Part shown: positions 25,489 to 34,110 of the stretch, piece after piece
Layout of the letters: the number at the start of each line of letters is the position of its first letter
How positions within the stretch are numbered: the stretch's first letter is position 1
NCBI GenBank assembly: GCA_045645985.1
Contig: JAZRJV010000052.1
Coordinates: 36,009-100,008 of the forward strand
Direction of reading: 5' to 3'
DNA: 64,000 nucleotides
Source: RGIG9060 sp045645985
GTDB taxonomy: Bacteria > Spirochaetota > Spirochaetia > Treponematales > Treponemataceae
Translations under genes and position numbers: made by a program
Notes under the pieces: generated by a model
The model's database searches: none
The model's input: the letters and a program-made list of their open reading frames with translations, nothing else
Told to the model about the DNA's origin: nothing

Positions 25489-27335
25489 TGAATAAATTAT
25501 CTGCAAAATATGCAAAATTTGAAAACATTTTGGCTGTATTTTTTGTTGCTTTGTTGGCATTGTTTCCTTTAGTAACTAAAATTTGTCAATCAGTGTTTAA
25601 TCTTATTATTCTTAACAACGAAAATGTTATGGTTAATCTTGTTTTCGTTTTTTCATGTATTGCAGGTGCAATTACATGGCGTGAAGATAGGCATATCAGT
25701 TTAGCATCTTTAACTGATTTGTTTCCTGAAAAAGTAACAAAGGTTATTTTACAAATTAGAGCAGGAGCTGTTCCAGCTATTCTTTGTGCCATGTTTTTTA
25801 GTGCTTTTTCAAACTTTTTCCAGATTTTTACTTGGGGACAAACCATTTGGGGCATTCCTCTAAGATTAGTTTTTGCTTTTTTACCATTGGCATATTTAAC
25901 AATGCTTATCAGAGCATGTTGTGCAAAAGATTATAAAATAGCATCTATCGTAGGGCTTGTACTTGGTTTGGTTATTTCTATGGGACCAATTTCTGGAATT
26001 TTATATTACAGCTTTGGTCTTGATAATTTGAACTTTATGTATGCTGTTTCAAATGGCTGGAATACACTTGCTCAAGTTGCTTTTGTTCCTTTAATCATCT
26101 TGTTTGTTATTCTTGCAATTATGGGTGTTCCTCTTTTTGTTGCACTTGCAGGAATTGCATATGTTGCTTTCTCTCAAGGTGGTGGATATGTTGAAGTTAT
26201 GTCACAAGAAGCATACTCTGTATTAACAGATTCTAGTATTGCAGCTATTCCTCTATTTACTATCATGGGATATTTGCTTTCTCAAGGTAGTGCAGGGCGC
26301 CGTCTTGTTGATATCTTCAAATCACTTTTTGGATGGTTCCGAGGAGGAACAGTTATTGCAGCAGTTGTTGTAACAACTTTCTTTACAATGTTTACAGGTG
26401 CTTCTGGAGTTACAATTCTTGCTCTTGGTTCACTTCTTACAATTCTTTTGGCAGGTTCTGGTTATAGAGAAGATGATGCTCATTCTTTGATTACATCTTC
26501 TGGTGCTTTAGGCTTGTTATTTCCACCAAGTGTTGCCATCATCATGTACGGAACAACAAACTATTTTGCCATAGATGTTTTTGATTTGTTCAAAGGTGCA
26601 ATTATTCCTGGTTTTATTTTAGCCTTAGCAACAATAATCTATGGAATTACTAAAGATAAAAATATTGATAGACCTAAATTTTCTCTAAATGCAATTTGGG
26701 AAGCATTTAAAGGCAGTATATGGGAGCTTCTACTTCCTGTTTTGATTATTGTAACTTATTTTACTGGAATTTTTACAATTATGCAGACAGCTGCTTTTGC
26801 TTTGGTTTATACATTCATTCTTGAAACATTTATCCGTAAGGATTTTACTGTAAAAGAATCACTCAAAGTTATTGCAGATAGTGTTCCAATTACAGGTGGT
26901 GTTTTGATGATTTTGGCATCTGCTAGAGGATTGTCTTACTTCCTTATCGATGCAAATGTTCCTTATATGTTGTCAGAATTTATCTCATCATTTGTTCATT
27001 CAAAATATGTATTCTTGTTGTTGCTAAATATCTGTTTGCTCTTTGTTGGATGTTTGATGGATATTTATTCAGCAATTTTGATTGTTTCTCCATTGATTAT
27101 TCCGATTGCACAAAATTTCGGACTTTCACAAGTTCATATTGGTGTTGTTTTCTTGATGAACATGCAATTAGGATTTTTAACTCCTCCAGTTGGAATGGAC
27201 TTGTTTATTTCAACTTATGCTTTTGATAAACCATTGATGAAGGTTGTAAAAGGAGTATTGCCATATTTAGCAATTCAAGCAATTGTGTTGCTCATGGTAA
27301 CATATATCCCTGGACTTACATCAATTATTCCATAA
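25488..27335 (+). CDS. Fused TRAP permease DctQ-DctM
   Basis: A 615-residue inner-membrane permease. The first 165 residues form the small four-helix DctQ part (with WREDRHISLASL), and the remainder is the large 12-helix-type DctM channel (IPLFTIMGYLLSQGSAGRRL, GALGLLFPPSVAI, GFLTPPVGMDLF). Fusion of Q and M into one chain is common in spirochaete TRAP systems. Transport in this family is coupled to sodium, which suits the neighbouring sodium-pumping oxaloacetate decarboxylase. It overlaps tatP by one base and is followed after one base by the GH3 gene. Confidence 0.94.
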   Translation: MNKLSAKYAKFENILAVFFVALLALFPLVTKICQSVFNLIILNNENVMVNLVFVFSCIAGAITWREDRHISLASLTDLFPEKVTKVILQIRAGAVPAILCAMFFSAFSNFFQIFTWGQTIWGIPLRLVFAFLPLAYLTMLIRACCAKDYKIASIVGLVLGLVISMGPISGILYYSFGLDNLNFMYAVSNGWNTLAQVAFVPLIILFVILAIMGVPLFVALAGIAYVAFSQGGGYVEVMSQEAYSVLTDSSIAAIPLFTIMGYLLSQGSAGRRLVDIFKSLFGWFRGGTVIAAVVVTTFFTMFTGASGVTILALGSLLTILLAGSGYREDDAHSLITSSGALGLLFPPSVAIIMYGTTNYFAIDVFDLFKGAIIPGFILALATIIYGITKDKNIDRPKFSLNAIWEAFKGSIWELLLPVLIIVTYFTGIFTIMQTAAFALVYTFILETFIRKDFTVKESLKVIADSVPITGGVLMILASARGLSYFLIDANVPYMLSEFISSFVHSKYVFLLLLNICLLFVGCLMDIYSAILIVSPLIIPIAQNFGLSQVHIGVVFLMNMQLGFLTPPVGMDLFISTYAFDKPLMKVVKGVLPYLAIQAIVLLMVTYIPGLTSIIP

Positions 27336-27336
27336 T

Positions 27337-28623
27337 ATGATTTTTTCTATAAAAAAGGCTGTTCTTAAAATTTGCAATTTTCACTTTGCTAAAAGAACAG
27401 CTTTTTGTTTTTTATTTGTTATTATTTTCTCAAATTTTGCCTATACAATTTCGCCTGCAACAAAAGTTTTTTTGCGTAGAATTGATATGCTTCAAACCGA
27501 TTTGAAAAATCCATTTGTTGTAACAAAATATATGCAAAAAATGAGTCTTGATGAAAAAATTGCTCAGTTGTTTTTGCTTAATTTAGAAGGAAATTCATTT
27601 TTTTCAGAAAAAACTGAATATAACGACGGAATTTCTCCCGGTGGATATTTGCTTTTTTCCTACAATGTTGCAGATTCCACTGAAAAAATAAAAACTTTTA
27701 CAAAATCCATAAATGATTTTTATGTTAGCAAAAAACAAATTCCTCCTTTTTTAGCCATTGACCACGAAGGCGGATATGTAAATCGTTTACGAAAAATCTA
27801 CGGAAAGTTTCCTTCACAAGAAGAAATAACACAACTTTATTCTCAAAATGAAGCCTTTGAAAAATATTTTGAGCAAGGAAAAATTTTAAAAGAATTAGGT
27901 ATTCATATCAATCTTGCTCCTATTGTTGAAGAAAAAACTTCTGACAATCAAGAATTTTTAGATAACCGTTCTTTTGGATCTATGGAAAATGTAGTTTCTT
28001 ATGGAAATTCTTGTGTTGCTTCTTATGCAAAAGCAGGAATTATTCCAGTTTTAAAACATTTCCCAGGAAACACAAATGACGACCCACATTTAGGTTTACC
28101 AAAATTAAAAGTTGATAAAAACGAATTTGAAAAAATGATTTTGCCTTTCAAAAAAATTCTTAATTCAAATTCTTACGGATATAATTGTGCTGTTCTTTTA
28201 TCTCATGCGATGTTACCGCAAGTTTTTGGTGAAATTCCGGCTTGTTTTTCAAAAGAAATGGTAACTGATGTTTTGAAAAAAGAATTAAAATTTTCAGGAT
28301 TGATTATTTCAGATGATATTTACATGGGCGCTTTAGCAAAAAATGGATATTCGCCAGAAAGGGCAGCTGAATTAAGTATTTTGTCAGGTGTGGATTTAAT
28401 TATGCTTTCTCCAAAAAGATTTGTAAATTTGATTCCTCATCTAAAAAGATTGTATTTTTCAAATGATGAATTTGCCCAACGAATTGATGAATCTTGTGCA
28501 AAAGTTTTAAGTGCAAAACTTCAGCATAATCTTGTAAAAACAGAAAAAAAAGAAAATTTTTATTCTGAAATGTTTTTATTTCAAGATTTTCCAAAAATGT
28601 TTGATTACAACATTGTTTACTAA
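27337..28623 (+). CDS. GH3 beta-N-acetylhexosaminidase, NagZ-like, exported
   Basis: A 428-residue glycoside hydrolase family 3 enzyme. An N-terminal hydrophobic segment (about 20-37) suggests export or membrane anchoring, unlike cytoplasmic NagZ of enterobacteria. NagZ hallmarks are KHFPG (His241) followed by DDPH (Asp249, His251), equivalent to the Asp-His general acid/base dyad, and ISDD with the nucleophile Asp near 326. It probably removes N-acetylglucosamine from muropeptides or other hexosamine glycans. It starts one base after the TRAP permease stop, so sugar release and TRAP uptake could be coexpressed. The C-terminal 50 residues are Lys/Phe-rich and have no known domain. Confidence 0.88.
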   Translation: MIFSIKKAVLKICNFHFAKRTAFCFLFVIIFSNFAYTISPATKVFLRRIDMLQTDLKNPFVVTKYMQKMSLDEKIAQLFLLNLEGNSFFSEKTEYNDGISPGGYLLFSYNVADSTEKIKTFTKSINDFYVSKKQIPPFLAIDHEGGYVNRLRKIYGKFPSQEEITQLYSQNEAFEKYFEQGKILKELGIHINLAPIVEEKTSDNQEFLDNRSFGSMENVVSYGNSCVASYAKAGIIPVLKHFPGNTNDDPHLGLPKLKVDKNEFEKMILPFKKILNSNSYGYNCAVLLSHAMLPQVFGEIPACFSKEMVTDVLKKELKFSGLIISDDIYMGALAKNGYSPERAAELSILSGVDLIMLSPKRFVNLIPHLKRLYFSNDEFAQRIDESCAKVLSAKLQHNLVKTEKKENFYSEMFLFQDFPKMFDYNIVY

Positions 28624-28631
28624 GAGGCTGT

Positions 28632-29342
28632 ATGCAAGAAAATCTAAAAATTTCAGACCGATTTATTTATTTTTGCCAGGATTTTTGCGTTGTAACTAAA
28701 CTTGCTGGCGAAAATAGCCAAACTGATATTCCAAAAATTTTTAAATCTGAAATTGAATCAAAATTAAACAAAAAAATTGATTTTATCGAAGTTCCTCACA
28801 GACTTGATATGCCAGTTTCTGGTGTTCAAATAATCGCTTTAAATAAAGAAACTTTTGATTTTTTTACAAAGAATTTTCAGAACAATAAAATTCACAAAAC
28901 ATATTGGGCTATTGTTGAAGGTTTGCACGACTTACAAAATAAAACCTTGCAGGATTTTCTTGTTTTTAATACAAAAAAACAAAAAGCTTTTTTATATGAT
29001 GATGAAGTTCGAAAATCAAAAAAAGTTATTTTAGATTTTAATCTTTTTTCCCAAGGTCAAAAATATTCTTTTGTGGAAGTTTTTCCCAAAACAGGTAGAA
29101 CTCATCAAATTCGTGCTCAACTTGCAAAAAATTCTATGGTGATAAAAGGTGATGTAAAATACGGAGCTAAGCGTTCTGACTCAATTCCTGGAATTAGACT
29201 TGTTGCAAGGTCAATAAAAACACCAATTCCAAATTCAACTGAAATTAAAGAGTTTACTTCTCAAATTTTTCCGATTGATAATTTGTGGCAAAGTTTTATT
29301 GATGACTGTAATTCTTTTTATGCAAGAAATTTGAAAGGATAA
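28632..29342 (+). CDS. RluA-family pseudouridine synthase
   Basis: A 236-residue enzyme that isomerises uridine in rRNA or tRNA. The catalytic motif HRLDMPVSG holds Asp59; the KTYWAIVEG segment and GRTHQIRAQLAKNSMVIKGDVKYGA complete the RluA signature. There is no S4 domain at the N terminus, so it is a short RluA/TruC-like form; the exact target base cannot be read from sequence. It lies 8 bases after the GH3 gene and 5 bases before a second RNA-modification gene. Confidence 0.9.
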   Translation: MQENLKISDRFIYFCQDFCVVTKLAGENSQTDIPKIFKSEIESKLNKKIDFIEVPHRLDMPVSGVQIIALNKETFDFFTKNFQNNKIHKTYWAIVEGLHDLQNKTLQDFLVFNTKKQKAFLYDDEVRKSKKVILDFNLFSQGQKYSFVEVFPKTGRTHQIRAQLAKNSMVIKGDVKYGAKRSDSIPGIRLVARSIKTPIPNSTEIKEFTSQIFPIDNLWQSFIDDCNSFYARNLKG

Positions 29343-29347
29343 ATCTT

Positions 29348-30196
29348 ATGGCAAAAAATAAACTTAGCGGAAAAGACGCATTTGAACAATATTATTCTTC
29401 TTTATACGGTGAACGATGGAACGATTTGAAAGAAAGTTTTTCTCTTGATCCATTTTATGCTACTTTCAAGTTTGAAAATTGTGAGCCATATTATTTAGAT
29501 GCTGCTAGTGTTTTTGCAAGTAATTGTTTGCCATTAAAAGAAAATTCACAAATTCTTGATATGTGTGCCGCTCCCGGTGGAAAATCATTGATTTTAGCAT
29601 CAAAAATGGATGAAAATTCAAATCTTGTTTGTAACGAACGCTCTGCCGAAAGACGAAATCGACTTTGCGCTGTAACTAAAGAAAGTTTGCCAGAAAAAAT
29701 AAATCAAAAAATTCAAATTACAGGAAACGATGGTTCTTTAATTTGCAAAAAAACTGACAAAAAATTTGATTCGATTTTGCTTGATGCACCATGTTCTTCA
29801 GAAAGACATGTTTATAATTCTCCAAAACATTTAGAACAATGGACTCCTTCTCGCGTAAAAAATTTATCTTTTACTCAATGGTCTTTGCTTTCTTCTGCTT
29901 TTTTGTCCTTGAAAGATGAAGGTTATATTTTATATTCAACTTGTGCCTTAGCAGAAGAAGAAAATGATGGAGTTATTAAAAAATTGCTAAAAAAATATGC
30001 AAAATCAAGTTCTGATGAATATAAAATTTCTATCGAGCAAATCGATTTTGAAAATTCGCTAAAAAATCTTCCTTCTTGTGTACAAATTCCTGATTTAATA
30101 ATTGAAAAAACTGAATTTGGTTATCAAATTTTACCAGATAAAAATAGGGGAGCAGGTCCAATATATTTTTCTTTAATCAAAAAATATATAGACTAA
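29348..30196 (+). CDS. RsmB/NSUN-type RNA (cytosine-5) methyltransferase
   Basis: A 282-residue SAM-dependent m5C methyltransferase. SAM motif I appears as LDMCAAPGGKSL (about 74-85). Motif IV DAPCSSE carries the release Cys149, and motif VI YSTCAL carries the nucleophile Cys199. The NusB-like and PUA-like extensions of RsmB and RsmF are missing, so it is a minimal catalytic form, and its rRNA or tRNA target is unknown. Spacing of 5 bases puts it in the operon with the RluA homologue. Confidence 0.88.
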   Translation: MAKNKLSGKDAFEQYYSSLYGERWNDLKESFSLDPFYATFKFENCEPYYLDAASVFASNCLPLKENSQILDMCAAPGGKSLILASKMDENSNLVCNERSAERRNRLCAVTKESLPEKINQKIQITGNDGSLICKKTDKKFDSILLDAPCSSERHVYNSPKHLEQWTPSRVKNLSFTQWSLLSSAFLSLKDEGYILYSTCALAEEENDGVIKKLLKKYAKSSSDEYKISIEQIDFENSLKNLPSCVQIPDLIIEKTEFGYQILPDKNRGAGPIYFSLIKKYID

Positions 30197-30243
30197 ACTT
30201 TTTTTTTGATGTAAAATTTTTATATATATTTTACGGAGTTATT

Positions 30244-31491
30244 GTGATTACATCTTCTAGAGAAGAAAAACTACAAAAAATTATTGAAATAGAAAAAATT
30301 CTCAATGATATTCAAGACATCGATGTTCTTTTGGAACAACTTTTAACCGAAGCTCGTTCTATTGTTAACGCAGATGCTGGTTCTATTTATGTTTGGGACG
30401 AAAAAACAAAGTTGCTTTCAATAAAATATAGTCAAAATGATACTCAGCAAAAACGCTTAGCACCTGGTCAGAAATTGCCATATTCATTTTTTTCTTTTCC
30501 AATCAATGAAAAATCAATTTCTGGATATTGTGTTTTAAATAAGGAAATTTTGAATATTCCGGATGTTTATCAGATTCCTGAAGAAAGTATATATAAATTT
30601 AATCGTCAACCAGACCTTTTGTCTGGCTATCAAACTAAATCGATGCTTACAATTCCTTTAATTACTGCAGATGGCAGAATTTTAGGAGTTTTGCAAATTA
30701 TAAATGCTCAAGATGAACATGGAAATTTTATAGCTTTTGATAAAGATGCTGAACTTTACATACAGCACTTTGCAGAAAATGCTACAGCCGCTTTGGAGAG
30801 AACTTATTTAACTCGTGCAATGGTTCTTCGAATGGCTCGCATGGCAGAGATGCGCGATCCTAAAGAGACTGGAACTCATGTTACTCGTGTTTCAAAATAT
30901 TCCGTTGAAATTTATGATAGATGGGCGTTTAAGCACAGTATATCATCTAAAGAACGAAGTGCTTACAGAGATTCATTAACTATTGCTGCGATGTTGCATG
31001 ATGTTGGCAAAGTTGGAATTTCTGACTTGATTTTGAAAAAGCCTGGTCGTTTTGATGATACAGAACGAAATATTATTAAAGCACATACATATATTTGTCA
31101 TTTTTTATTTGAGGGATTTGTTTCTGGCCTAGATAAGATGACATTAGATGTTGCTCTTCATCATCATGAACGCTGGGATGGTAAAGGTTATCCTGGAAAA
31201 ATCGATACTACAAAAATTACTGGGCCTGATGTTATTTTAGATTTGTATGATGCACCAGGACTTGCAGGCGATGAAATTCCTCTTGCAGCAAGAATTGTTG
31301 CAGTTGCTGATGTTTTTGATGCCTTGTCTCATAGAAGATGTTATAAAGATGCTTGGAACGAAGAAGATGTACTTAACGAACTAAAAAAACAATCAGGTAC
31401 ACAATTTGACCCTGAAATTATAGATGTATTTTTTGAAGTATATCCGACAATTAAAGAAATCCAAAAATCATTACCTGATGAAGAGTCTTAA
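30244..31491 (+). CDS. GAF-HD-GYP protein, predicted c-di-GMP phosphodiesterase
   Basis: A 415-residue soluble signalling enzyme. The N-terminal GAF domain (about 20-185) would sense a small ligand. The C-terminal HD-GYP domain (about 200-400) hydrolyses cyclic-di-GMP: the metal motif HDVGK has His252, and HHHERWDGKGYP starts at His306, followed by ARIVAVADVFDALS. All residues needed for activity appear present. The start is GTG 30244 with CGGAG at about 30234-30238. Its end overlaps the convergent yaiI gene by 21 bases. A role in motility or attachment control is plausible but inferred. Confidence 0.93.
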   Translation: MITSSREEKLQKIIEIEKILNDIQDIDVLLEQLLTEARSIVNADAGSIYVWDEKTKLLSIKYSQNDTQQKRLAPGQKLPYSFFSFPINEKSISGYCVLNKEILNIPDVYQIPEESIYKFNRQPDLLSGYQTKSMLTIPLITADGRILGVLQIINAQDEHGNFIAFDKDAELYIQHFAENATAALERTYLTRAMVLRMARMAEMRDPKETGTHVTRVSKYSVEIYDRWAFKHSISSKERSAYRDSLTIAAMLHDVGKVGISDLILKKPGRFDDTERNIIKAHTYICHFLFEGFVSGLDKMTLDVALHHHERWDGKGYPGKIDTTKITGPDVILDLYDAPGLAGDEIPLAARIVAVADVFDALSHRRCYKDAWNEEDVLNELKKQSGTQFDPEIIDVFFEVYPTIKEIQKSLPDEES

Positions 31492-31941
31492 TTTTTTTTG
31501 AATTTCTCTGTCAAAACAGTTTGCAAAGTTATTCACATCTTTTTTGCTAAAAGTCGACATTTTTTCGCTTATGATTCCATTCTCGTAAAGTTCTTTGTTG
31601 AAGTTTCTTAACGAAAGTTTTTCTTTTATGTTTTCAGTTGTAAATAATAGACCTCTGTCATTGATAGTTGTTATTTCTTTTTCTAATAATCTTGATGCCA
31701 TAGGAATATCCCTTGTAACCACAATGTCATTTTTTCTTGCATTTTCAACAACATAATTATCAGCTGCATCTGGGGTAGCATCGCAAACTATCATTTTGAA
31801 TAAATCTGATTTTGGCATGGGAATTGTGTGATTTGCTACATAAATTAATTCTAGATTTAGTCTTTTGCAAAATCTAATAATAATATCTCTAACGGGAGTA
31901 GGGCATGAATCTGCATCGACCCAAATTGAAAAGTCTGTCAC
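31471..31941 (-). CDS. YaiI/YqxD family protein (UPF0178)
   Basis: A 156-residue protein of the UPF0178/DUF188 family, which has a PIN-like nuclease fold. Conserved acidic residues are visible: WVDADSCPTPVRD near the start, CDATPDAADNYV, and VVTRDIPMASRLL followed by NDRGLLF. The biochemical role of the family is not firmly established. It is last in the infC-rpmI-rplT-zapB-zapA operon, overlapping zapA by four bases (ATGA), and its 3' end overlaps the HD-GYP gene on the opposite strand. Confidence 0.92.
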   Translation of the reverse strand: MTDFSIWVDADSCPTPVRDIIIRFCKRLNLELIYVANHTIPMPKSDLFKMIVCDATPDAADNYVVENARKNDIVVTRDIPMASRLLEKEITTINDRGLLFTTENIKEKLSLRNFNKELYENGIISEKMSTFSKKDVNNFANCFDREIQKKLRLFIR

Positions 31942-32240
31942 TCAGTAACCTTTTTAAGATTTTCAATCATTCTTAGTGCAATTTTTTCTGCTTCTTCTAA
32001 ATCGTCTTTGTTTACAGTTTGATTTGTGTACTGAAGTTTTTGTTTTGTTTTACAAAGTTCATCACAAATTAAAATTCCTGCAATTATAGCTGTTTTTAGT
32101 GGATCTTTTAATTTTGAATCAAATTCAACTTGATTTACAACTTTTTTGTAGTAATCCATCAACTTGTTAAGATATTCTTCATCTTCATTAGCTTGCATTA
32201 CAAAAGAAGTTCCAAGTGTATCAATTTGAAGTGTGGCCAT
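31938..32240 (-). CDS. zapA: Cell division protein ZapA
   Basis: A 100-residue FtsZ-ring stabiliser. The N-terminal globular head (LQIDTLGTSFVMQANEDEEYLNKLMDYY) and the following central and C-terminal helices match the ZapA family in length and pattern. ZapA tetramers bundle FtsZ filaments and, in enterobacteria, bind ZapB. Here the gene directly upstream encodes a coiled-coil ZapB-like protein, overlapping by one base (TAATG), which supports the assignment. It is carried in the ribosomal-protein operon rather than near ftsZ at 45 kb. Confidence 0.85.
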   Translation of the reverse strand: MATLQIDTLGTSFVMQANEDEEYLNKLMDYYKKVVNQVEFDSKLKDPLKTAIIAGILICDELCKTKQKLQYTNQTVNKDDLEEAEKIALRMIENLKKVTE

Positions 32241-32851
32241 TAAAAAATTCCCATTTTAGAACTATCTTCTTGCTCAACATTAGAATCAAAATCTAATTCT
32301 AAACCAAAACTCAAAGATTCTTCGTTTGATTTGTTGGAATTATCTGTTTCGTTTATATTTTCATCAGAAAAATCTAAACTAGGAGATTCTTGAACAAAGT
32401 TATCTTCGTGTGTTTCTGTATAACTTTCTTCTGATTCTGGGATATTAGAAAAATCTGTTAAACTAGATTCTTGTGTGTAGTGAGAACTTGTATTTTCTTG
32501 AGTTGATTCTGTTTCTTGCTGTGAATATCCTTGTGAAGAAACAGTTTCTTGTTGTGTATTCTCTTGTGGAATTGAACTTTGTTGTTCTTGATTGTTAGTT
32601 GCACTTGTACCGACATTAAATACAGAATTTTCCATATTGTTAAGTCGGTCAAGTGCATTCAAGATTCCTTGCTCGATTCGGTTCTGGTCGGCTTCGAAAG
32701 AAGAAATTTTTTGCATCAATAAAGAATTTTTTTCAATCAATTCTCTATTTTTTTCTTGCAAAGCATAATTCTGTCTTTGAAGATTATTCATTTTAGAAAC
32801 TATGATTTCTACTTTTTTTTCCAACAACTGAACTTGATCGAGTGTAATCAT
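32240..32851 (-). CDS. ZapB-like coiled-coil protein with acidic Gln/Ser-rich tail
   Basis: A 203-residue protein. Residues 1-75 form a heptad coiled coil (VQLLEKKVEIIVSKMNNLQ, then NYALQEKNRELIEKNSLLM), close to ZapB in style. The remaining 125 residues are low-complexity Gln/Glu/Ser/Thr/Asn with repeated QQET, QESS and ESPS patches and no Lys until the end, so they are probably disordered. Classical ZapB is only about 80 residues, making the tail unusual. It sits 3 bases after rplT and overlaps zapA, so a partner role with ZapA at the Z-ring is inferred from context. The name is not certain. Confidence 0.65.
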   Translation of the reverse strand: MITLDQVQLLEKKVEIIVSKMNNLQRQNYALQEKNRELIEKNSLLMQKISSFEADQNRIEQGILNALDRLNNMENSVFNVGTSATNNQEQQSSIPQENTQQETVSSQGYSQQETESTQENTSSHYTQESSLTDFSNIPESEESYTETHEDNFVQESPSLDFSDENINETDNSNKSNEESLSFGLELDFDSNVEQEDSSKMGIF

Positions 32852-32854
32852 GAT

Positions 32855-33214
32855 TTATGCTCCAATAGCTTTTTTTGCAGTTTCAACTACTGCTTTGAAT
32901 GCTTCAGGATCTTCGATAGCCATATTTGAAAGTGCTTTTCTGTTGATAACAACACCAGCTTTGTTCAAGCCATCAATAAAACGTGAATATGATAAACCTT
33001 GTTCACGAACGGCTGCATTTAATCGTGCAATCCATACAGAGCGCATATCGCCTTTTTTGTCTCTTCGTCCTACATATGCGTCTGACAATGCCTGTGTTAC
33101 GGCATCTTTAGCGGCTTTGAAGTTTGTACCTCTTCTTCCGCGGAACCCTTTTGCTAATTTAAGAATCTTCTTTCGGCGGTTCAACCGTTTTGTTCCGTCA
33201 ATAGCTCTTGACAT
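32855..33214 (-). CDS. rplT: Ribosomal protein L20
   Basis: A 119-residue large-subunit protein required early in 50S assembly. It is very basic at the N terminus (KRLNRRKKILKLAKGFRGRRGTNF), and its C-terminal globular domain (AVREQGLSYSRFIDGLNKAGVVINRKALSNMA) is the region known to bind its own mRNA in other bacteria. Normal length. It has an AAGGAG ribosome site that overlaps a short CUUG/CAAG hairpin, and a structured 160-base gap upstream suggests translational autocontrol. Confidence 0.98.
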   Translation of the reverse strand: MSRAIDGTKRLNRRKKILKLAKGFRGRRGTNFKAAKDAVTQALSDAYVGRRDKKGDMRSVWIARLNAAVREQGLSYSRFIDGLNKAGVVINRKALSNMAIEDPEAFKAVVETAKKAIGA

Positions 33215-33383
33215 TCATTTCTCCTTGTTCCCGGCAAGTGTTCTTAATGACTCCACCGTGGAATAGTTTAATTTTGCGAATATATCGCAATCAAAAGTGT
33301 GGCTAAGTGAAAGTTCTTAGCCAATACGACTAGTTAGATAAATCTTAGCCTTTACGGCTATTAGTAATTTAATTCTAGCCGTA
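33215..33383 (-). promoter_or_regulatory. Structured rpmI-rplT intercistronic region, candidate L20 autoregulatory element
   Basis: Read on the minus strand this gap contains TACGGCTA (33383-33376), TAGCCGTA (33360-33353), GGCTAAG (33350-33344), a second GGCTAAG (33322-33316) and CTTAGCC (33307-33301). TAGCC can pair with either flank, and CTTAGCC can pair with either GGCTAAG, so mutually exclusive hairpins are possible. Two more hairpins follow, at 33290-33274 and 33262-33252. A CTTG/CAAG stem (33238-33235 with 33227-33224) covers part of the rplT ribosome site. No T-run is present, pointing to translational control. Confidence 0.5.
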
Positions 33384-33575
33384 TGGTAAAAGCTGTTTGC
33401 GTACTTTTGCTGAGTCAGCATCACTCAAGATACCTGAGCTTCTTAACTGTCTCTTTCGCTTTGCAGCTTTTTTAGTTAAGATATGTCGAAGATTCATCTT
33501 CTTGTACTTAACTTTTCCGCTACCTGTCAAAGACATTCGTTTTGCGGCAGCTTTTTTTGTTTTCATTTTTGGCAT
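33375..33575 (-). CDS. rpmI: Ribosomal protein L35
   Basis: A 66-residue basic large-subunit protein. The family start MPKMKTKKAAAKR and the RHILTKKAAKRKRQLR segment are both present, and the length is normal. The ribosome site AGAGG lies just upstream of the ATG. The order infC-rpmI-rplT is the near-universal bacterial arrangement; 13 bases separate it from infC. Its last codons, with the TACGGCTA segment, form part of the alternative hairpins described for the rpmI-rplT gap. Confidence 0.98.
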   Translation of the reverse strand: MPKMKTKKAAAKRMSLTGSGKVKYKKMNLRHILTKKAAKRKRQLRSSGILSDADSAKVRKQLLPYG

Positions 33576-33588
33576 ACTGCATACCTCT

Positions 33589-34110
33589 TTATTTTTTCGT
33601 CTTTGGGCTTAATGTCATAGACATAAATCTTCCTTCCATAGCAGGAGCTTTATCCATAACATATTCACCTTCTAGACGTTTAAGCACTTCATTAAGGACA
33701 TCAACACCAATTTCTGTGTGAGCCAATTCTCGTCCTCTAAATCGAACAGTTACTTTTACTTTGTTTCCTTTATCGAGGAATTCTTTGATATGTTTAGATT
33801 TGAAATCAAGATCCCCAGAAGCAATTTTTGGTTGCATTCGGATTTCTTTTAATTCAAAAACTTTTTGATTTTTCTTTGAATCTCTAAGTTTTTTTTCTTG
33901 TTCAAATCTATACTTGCCATAGTCAAGAATTTTACATACCGGCGGGTTTGCATTTGGTGCAACTTCAACCAAGTCAAAATCTCTCTCTTTTGCCATTTTG
34001 AGAGCTTCTATAGTGGGAACGATACCTTTTTGTTCGTTGTTTTCATCTATAAGTCTGACTTCTCGTACACGGATTTGTTCGTTTATCCGTAACCCTTTAA
34101 CTTCCGCCAA
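33589..34110 (-). CDS. infC: Translation initiation factor IF-3, UUG start
   Basis: A 173-residue initiation factor that prevents premature 50S joining and checks the start codon and initiator tRNA. The N-domain (RINEQIRVREVRLID) and C-domain (KEIRMQPKIASGDLDFKSKHI) are intact. The start is TTG 34110: the preceding in-frame codon is a stop (TAG) and the RIN motif follows within a few residues, so no ATG option exists. A strong AGGAGG lies 4 bases upstream. Non-AUG starts in infC are known in other bacteria, where IF-3 represses its own mRNA by discriminating against them, so the same autocontrol is likely here. Confidence 0.97.
   Translation of the reverse strand: MAEVKGLRINEQIRVREVRLIDENNEQKGIVPTIEALKMAKERDFDLVEVAPNANPPVCKILDYGKYRFEQEKKLRDSKKNQKVFELKEIRMQPKIASGDLDFKSKHIKEFLDKGNKVKVTVRFRGRELAHTEIGVDVLNEVLKRLEGEYVMDKAPAMEGRFMSMTLSPKTKK

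Noticed and set aside
32458..32658. Repeat array (CRISPR-like) in the Gln/Ser-rich region
   Set aside because: The repeats are irregular low-complexity codons inside the ZapB-like gene, without constant repeat or spacer length.
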